From an uncultured Magnetococcales bacterium (GTDB lineage: Bacteria > Pseudomonadota > Magnetococcia > Magnetococcales > Magnetaquicoccaceae), in contig CAIWLA010000420.1 of assembly GCA_903913345.1 (NCBI GenBank), positions 1 to 11,638 on the forward strand: a DNA stretch of 11,638 bases, written 5' to 3'. Both the position numbers and the translations under genes were made by a program. Below are positions 9,001 through 11,638 of the stretch, in pieces. The notes beneath the pieces are model-generated. The model made no database searches, had not been told where the DNA came from, and saw nothing but the letters and a program-made list of their open reading frames with translations. How positions within the stretch are numbered: the first letter of the stretch is position 1; every line of letters begins with the position of its first letter.

Positions 9001-11638
9001 TGGTGGGGGTGATGGACAGGGCGATGTCGCGATCACCAATCCCACTGGCGTCACCTTTAACAATGACATGGGCGGCCTCCATCCCCTCCATCAAATCACC
9101 CTCGGCGGGGGGGGCACGATGGATTTCAAGGGAGCGGTCGCAGCGGGGACTTTGAGTGTAACGGGCAGTTCGGACACCGTTGCCACTTTCGAGGGCGGTA
9201 CCAACATTGCCAGTGTCACCCTGGGGAGCACGGGAGGGACCAACCTGAAACTGGTCGGTGGCACCGCTGCCTTCCCGCAAACCTTTGGTCCCATTGACGT
9301 GACCGGCACGGGCACAGCCAACATCACCGTTGGCCGAGAGGGTCTCACCAGCGACACGGGTGCCGCCAACGCCGTTTTTACCGGCAACATGGGCACCACG
9401 CACCCCGTGACCACCTTGACCGTCAACAACCATTCACAGGCCACCTTCAGCGGCACCTCGACCGGTTTGACCGTCAAGGCAGACAGTTTTACCATCGGCA
9501 ATGGCAGTATTCTAACGGTCAACGGGGGCACCCTCACGGTTGTCGGAACGGCACTGGATCTCGCGACCAGCGGCACATCGAACCTGGTTTTTGGCCCATC
9601 GTTCACGAGCGGTTTCACCATTATCAACGCAACGGGCGTTGGCACCACCCAGATCACGGGCATTGTCCACGTCACGCCGTCCATCTCCTTTACCTCCGGC
9701 ACCATCACCCTGGTCGATACCACCCCCGGCAATGGCTGGGGAACCGGCACCTGGACGGTCTCCGATAACACCCAGGCGAGATATGCCATCACCACCAACG
9801 ACCAGAACGACATCATCCTGACCGCCATCCCGCTCACGGTTGTCGCCGGTCCCACCACCCCCTATGACGGCACCGCTGGCGGCACCCTCACCGTTCCCAG
9901 CTTTACCATCCAGAACGGCGGCACGGCGACCCTGGGTGGCACGGCGGGTGGGATGACCGTCAACGCGACGACCTTCACGGTGGCAGGGGGCGGTACGTTG
10001 AAGGTGAACGGAGGGACCCTCACCCTCACCGGCACCACCCTGGATCTGTCATCCACCTCTGCTGGTATACCATCATATCTGGTGGTTGGCCCAACATTCC
10101 AGGCCAATTCGAAGGTGATCGACGCCACGGGCGTCACCACCGTTCAGGTCACGGGCACGGTCAGGGTAACACCGGATCTCACCTTCACCACCGGGGCGAT
10201 CACCCTGGTTGACGCCAACCCCACCAACAACTGGAGTGCCGGTCAATGGGCGGTCTCCAATAACGCCCTGGCGACCTATGCCATCACCAATGTCAACAAT
10301 GACATCATACTGAATGCCACCTCCCGCGATGTGACCGTTGGCTCTGACCGAACCTTCAGCGGCACTGTGGATGGCACGGTCGCCAGCGACAACGGCACCC
10401 CCTTTGCCATTCCCAACCTGACCATCAACAGCGGCGTCACCGCCACCTTGAGCGGAGGAACGACCGTCAATGCGACCCGTTTCACGGTCGGCACCAGTAC
10501 GGCCGGTGCAACCCTGGTCACCACGGGAGCGGCTGCGGTCAATGCGACCCAGTTCAGCCTCCTGGGGGGCAGCACCCTGAACATCAGCGGTGGCCCCCTC
10601 ACCGTCACCGGCACCACCTTTGACCTCTCGGCCACCACGGGCGGCACGACCAATCTGGTGATCGGCTCGTCGTTCACCAACGGTTTCATCCTGATCGATG
10701 TCAACCATGTCACCACCGCCCAGGTCACGGGCACGGTCCATGTCACGCCGTATGCCTCCTTCACCTCCGGGACCATCACCCTGGTGGATACCAATAACGC
10801 CAACATCTGGAACGCCGCACACTGGACGGTAGACAATACCAGCCTGGCGACCTATGCCATCACCAATAATGCCAACAATGACATCCTCCTGACGGCCACC
10901 TCCCTGGATGTCGTCGTCAACCCTGGCACCCCCTTCGATGGCAGCGGTGGCGGCACGATCACCGTACCCAATTTTCTCATCCAGAACGGGGCGACGGCGA
11001 CCCTGGGTGGCACGGCGGGTGGCATGACGGTCAATACGGCCACTTTCAAGGTGGAAGGGGGCGGTACGCTCAAGGTAAGCGGTGGCACCCTCACCCTGGT
11101 CGGCACCTCGTTTGATCTCTCGTCCACGGCAGGCGGTACCTCCAACCTGCTCATTGACCTGCCCGCCTCCGCCATGACCAAAAACGGAGCGGGCAACGCC
11201 GTGGTGATCAACGCCACCGGCATCACCACCCAGCTTTCTGGTGCAGTCAATGTCACCCCCTATGCGAGCTTCACCTCCGGGGCCATCACCCTGGTCGATA
11301 CCAACAATGCCCATATCGGGGGAGCCACCCAATGGACGGTCGCCAATTCGGCCCTGGCGACCTATGCCATCACCAACGATGCCAATAACGATATTATCCT
11401 GACGGCCACCTCCCGCGACCGCACCATCAGCTCCAACACCGCCCTCAGCGGCATCGTGGACGGTACGGTCGCCAGCGATGGCACCACCCGGTTTGCCATT
11501 CCCAATCTGGCCATCAACAACGGTGCCACCGCCACCTTGAGTGGGGGAACCACCGTCAATGCGACCCATTTCACGGTCGGCACCAGAACAGCCGGTGCCA
11601 CCCTGGTCACCACGGGGGCGGCCACGGTCAATGCGACC
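6062..11638 (+). CDS. Giant repeat-rich exported surface protein, probable adhesin/autotransporter passenger (5' part)
   Basis: The frame runs 1,859 codons from the ATG to the window edge without a stop, so the gene is incomplete at its 3' end. Residues 1-27 are a typical Sec signal peptide: basic MKSRK, hydrophobic core about 8-22, likely cleavage after AQS. The rest is Thr/Gly/Ala/Val/Asn-rich with short alternating hydrophobic stretches, as in right-handed beta-helix passengers, and I saw no cysteine. About 214-1110 carry one repeat family (GTVNG...GQG..VVNN...IG...LRQITLTGG). About 1120-1859 carry a second with TLSGG/TLGGTAGG, VNATxFTV, GGTLTLxGT, LDLS, VTGTVHVTP and LVDT...LATYAITN...NDI. 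A PYDG segment near 1266 recalls the YDG domains of large adhesins. No clear TPS-domain signature (NPNL/NPNGI) or calcium-binding nonapeptides were seen, which with the signal peptide favours a type V autotransporter or related exoprotein over two-partner or type I secretion. Function as an adhesin is inferred. Confidence 0.8.
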   Translation, partial: MKSRKSTLAASILGLAAIMGGGQTAQSVDMLADQTWNTTQDVITDNTVSPPVTTTVDLRTAGAGVNLQGFTLRIGGAGQAGGNVGAITDDPGTGRLIIASDTTAVSTTIAAIGTANMDLQAGRDFNGTSVPNAAAVTATVTGDLNTSGYLKLSNFGTAGSTNASPVSVTVGGATSISGTTTLAAGSGNANQSVALTLSGDATLNTVTLTGGTNATSSATLVLKGNSTTSGIVLTDGTAGGAILSLSGISAQTLSGTVNGGSAGQGTLVINNTGTNGTVEFSDAIGSSHPLRLITLTKASGGTTFDSTVFVQDAAVTAGNTNVFTVADGQVVQFVGNVLLGASTKLDNLTLGNGSRVQLYGATTFQGNLVPTADGKGILEVMQAATIRGNVGTSSAGLASVILTDSLTVQPGDTTPGGLFKVNGTVNGGGTLTLQAGSAPLSATIGGNVTLSGLNVTSGSATDATLALQGTTVTTDSVLLTDGTTGHAVLSLTGPGAQALHGPVDGFGPGQGTLVVNNSGSGPVEWTDAIGSSNPLRLITLTQAGSGTTFGGTVAVQDAATPTGNVAVFTVAAGQTVQFKGDVTLGSGTHLDNLTLGGPTARIQLNGTGTFLGNIIPTADGHGILEVRSDATVNGSVGTVGFGLASIAISQTATLTVGDTMQNGDLTLNVKGTVDNGATPSGKGGTLTLQAGNSATNGSAVSATMAGNVTLAALNITAGNGTAANATVSLTGTTNAVDTITLTDGTLGKATLQLGGTVMQTLNGTVDGSGELVVSNTTGANLTGNIGAGGAFRQITLTGGGTTDFGGTVAAANLGITGGSATFEKDLDISGLTTLTGGTVHLKGNIGTISPVAVTLNDNGTAAILTFNGTSAQTLTGTVNGSAAGQGAIVVNNAAGVTFTSDYDIGGINKLRQITINGGDTADFQGNVAAGIVTITGGSTATQALFAQNLTTDTLTLTDGVGRATVQFTGLNIQTVAGTINGGGDGQGDVAITNPTGVTFNNDMGGLHPLHQITLGGGGTMDFKGAVAAGTLSVTGSSDTVATFEGGTNIASVTLGSTGGTNLKLVGGTAAFPQTFGPIDVTGTGTANITVGREGLTSDTGAANAVFTGNMGTTHPVTTLTVNNHSQATFSGTSTGLTVKADSFTIGNGSILTVNGGTLTVVGTALDLATSGTSNLVFGPSFTSGFTIINATGVGTTQITGIVHVTPSISFTSGTITLVDTTPGNGWGTGTWTVSDNTQARYAITTNDQNDIILTAIPLTVVAGPTTPYDGTAGGTLTVPSFTIQNGGTATLGGTAGGMTVNATTFTVAGGGTLKVNGGTLTLTGTTLDLSSTSAGIPSYLVVGPTFQANSKVIDATGVTTVQVTGTVRVTPDLTFTTGAITLVDANPTNNWSAGQWAVSNNALATYAITNVNNDIILNATSRDVTVGSDRTFSGTVDGTVASDNGTPFAIPNLTINSGVTATLSGGTTVNATRFTVGTSTAGATLVTTGAAAVNATQFSLLGGSTLNISGGPLTVTGTTFDLSATTGGTTNLVIGSSFTNGFILIDVNHVTTAQVTGTVHVTPYASFTSGTITLVDTNNANIWNAAHWTVDNTSLATYAITNNANNDILLTATSLDVVVNPGTPFDGSGGGTITVPNFLIQNGATATLGGTAGGMTVNTATFKVEGGGTLKVSGGTLTLVGTSFDLSSTAGGTSNLLIDLPASAMTKNGAGNAVVINATGITTQLSGAVNVTPYASFTSGAITLVDTNNAHIGGATQWTVANSALATYAITNDANNDIILTATSRDRTISSNTALSGIVDGTVASDGTTRFAIPNLAINNGATATLSGGTTVNATHFTVGTRTAGATLVTTGAATVNAT
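6713..7447 (+). repeat. Repeat family A, long copy 1 (about 245 residues)
   Basis: Within the giant gene, this unit aligns with the next one over its whole length. Shared landmarks are LTDGT, QTLSGTVNGG, GQGTLVINN, SDAIGSSHPLRLITLT, FTVADGQ, LDNLTLG, PTADGKGILEV and GTLTLQAGS. At DNA level the copies have clearly diverged, so the duplication is not recent. Confidence 0.8.
7448..8233 (+). repeat. Repeat family A, long copy 2 (about 262 residues)
   Basis: Second long copy, with the landmarks LTDGT, GPVDGFGPGQGTLVVNN, DAIGSSNPLRLITLT, LDNLTLGG, PTADGHGILEV and GTLTLQAGN. It is 17 residues longer than copy 1, mainly through extra residues around GTVDNGATPSGKGG. A further, diverged copy starts at 8234. 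Confidence 0.8.
8234..9400 (+). repeat. Repeat family A, shortened copies
   Basis: The same anchor motifs return at shorter spacing. GTVDG/GTVNG/GTING anchors lie at 8354, 8693 and 8996 (113 and 101 residues apart). RQIT/HQIT anchors lie at 8435, 8792 and 9089 (119 and 99 residues apart). Each is followed by DF.G.VAA. The inner LDNLTLG...PTADG part of the long unit is missing, so the short units look like internally deleted forms. The last copy decays after about 9300. Confidence 0.7.
9107..9114 (+). repeat. Homopolymer run of eight G inside the giant surface-protein gene
   Basis: The run encodes the glycines after ITL in the third HQIT/RQIT unit (about residues 1015-1018). The frame is intact as given. 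Runs of this kind are slippage-prone. Confidence 0.55.
9422..9832 (+). repeat. Repeat family B, first unit lacking the normal head
   Basis: It has the body and tail of family B (VKADSFTIGNGS, VNGGTLTVVGTALDL, TGIVHVTP, ITLVDT, YAITTN, NDIILTA) but no PYDG-type or FSGTVDG-type head. It forms the junction between families A and B. Confidence 0.65.
9833..10324 (+). repeat. Repeat family B, alpha unit copy 1 (164 residues)
   Basis: The head is TPYDGTAGGTLTVPSFTIQNG followed by TATLGGTAGGMTVNAT, and the tail is LVDA...LATYAITN...NDIILNA. The alpha copy at 10904 matches it closely even at DNA level around 9909-9965. Confidence 0.75.
10325..10903 (+). repeat. Repeat family B, beta unit copy 1 (193 residues)
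   Basis: The head is FSGTVDGTVASD, then FAIPNLTINSG, TATLSGGTTVNAT and an extra VGTSTAGATLVTTG segment that the alpha units lack. It ends with the common LVDT...NDILLTATS tail. Confidence 0.75.
10904..11413 (+). repeat. Repeat family B, alpha unit copy 2 (170 residues)
   Basis: The head is TPFDGSGGGTITVPNFLIQNG, then TATLGGTAGGMTVNT, and the tail is LVDTNNAH...NDIILTATS. It begins 1,071 bp after alpha copy 1. Confidence 0.75.
11414..11638 (+). repeat. Repeat family B, beta unit copy 2 (cut by the window edge)
   Basis: It begins 1,089 bp after beta copy 1. Bases 11498-11638 align without gaps to 10409-10549, with only scattered substitutions. The window stops at the VNAT motif in the middle of the unit. 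Confidence 0.75.

Noticed and set aside
6551..11569. Long minus-strand open frames opposite the giant gene (6551-8128, 8162-9433, 10073-11569 and smaller ones)
   Set aside because: They arise because the repeated, GC-ending codons of the plus-strand gene rarely give stops on the other strand. Their products are low-complexity, lack signal peptides and recognisable domains, and have no convincing ribosome sites. The plus frame has a signal peptide and an unbroken repeat pattern.
9422..11638. CRISPR array or other non-coding tandem repeat
   Set aside because: The repeats are hundreds of bases long, diverged, multiples of three, and preserve one reading frame, so they are protein repeats.
1..11638. 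tRNA, rRNA, insertion sequences, integrase or toxin-antitoxin genes
   Set aside because: I saw no tRNA-like cloverleaf, rRNA segment, transposase motif, flanking inverted repeats or target duplications on either strand.

Overview
The window looks like a chromosomal piece of a GC-rich Gram-negative proteobacterium. Codon third positions are mostly G or C. One gene resembles the IalB family, which is common in Alphaproteobacteria, and the RNA methyltransferase has the CAGGGGKT form of motif I that is typical of the alphaproteobacterial RsmB/NOP subgroup. An alphaproteobacterial or Magnetococcia-like origin is an inference from these family traits, not something the sequence proves.

The left half (144-5670) is one tight minus-strand gene cluster. 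In transcription order it holds a lipoprotein alpha/beta hydrolase (5670-4807), an IalB-like periplasmic protein (4788-4228), an AI-2E/PerM-type membrane protein (4154-3081), an RsmB/NOP-family RNA cytosine-C5 methyltransferase (GTG start at 3081, to 1798) and purH (1775-144). Gaps are 18, 73, -1 and 22 nt, so at least the last three genes are probably co-transcribed. The methyltransferase start codon overlaps the stop codon of the membrane protein gene. The first two genes act in the envelope, the third is a membrane protein, and the last two are housekeeping enzymes. Bases 1-143 hold no gene, only a short hairpin beyond the end of purH.

A divergent intergenic region of about 390 nt (5671-6061) follows. 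It has two adjacent hairpins but no convincing promoter.

The right half (6062-11638) is a single plus-strand reading frame of 1,859 codons with no stop, open at the right edge. It starts with a Sec-type signal peptide and continues as a Thr/Gly/Ala/Val/Asn-rich, cysteine-free repeat protein, most likely the start of a giant surface adhesin or autotransporter passenger. Two repeat families make it up. About residues 214-1110 carry a long unit (two copies of about 245-262 residues) that shrinks to units of about 100-119 residues. From about residue 1120 onward there is an alternating alpha-beta-alpha-beta series with a composite period of about 1.07-1.09 kb. Every unit ends in the same LVDT/NDI block. 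The window stops inside the second beta unit. This gene is the most unusual object here; its C-terminus, and so its secretion route, lies outside the window.
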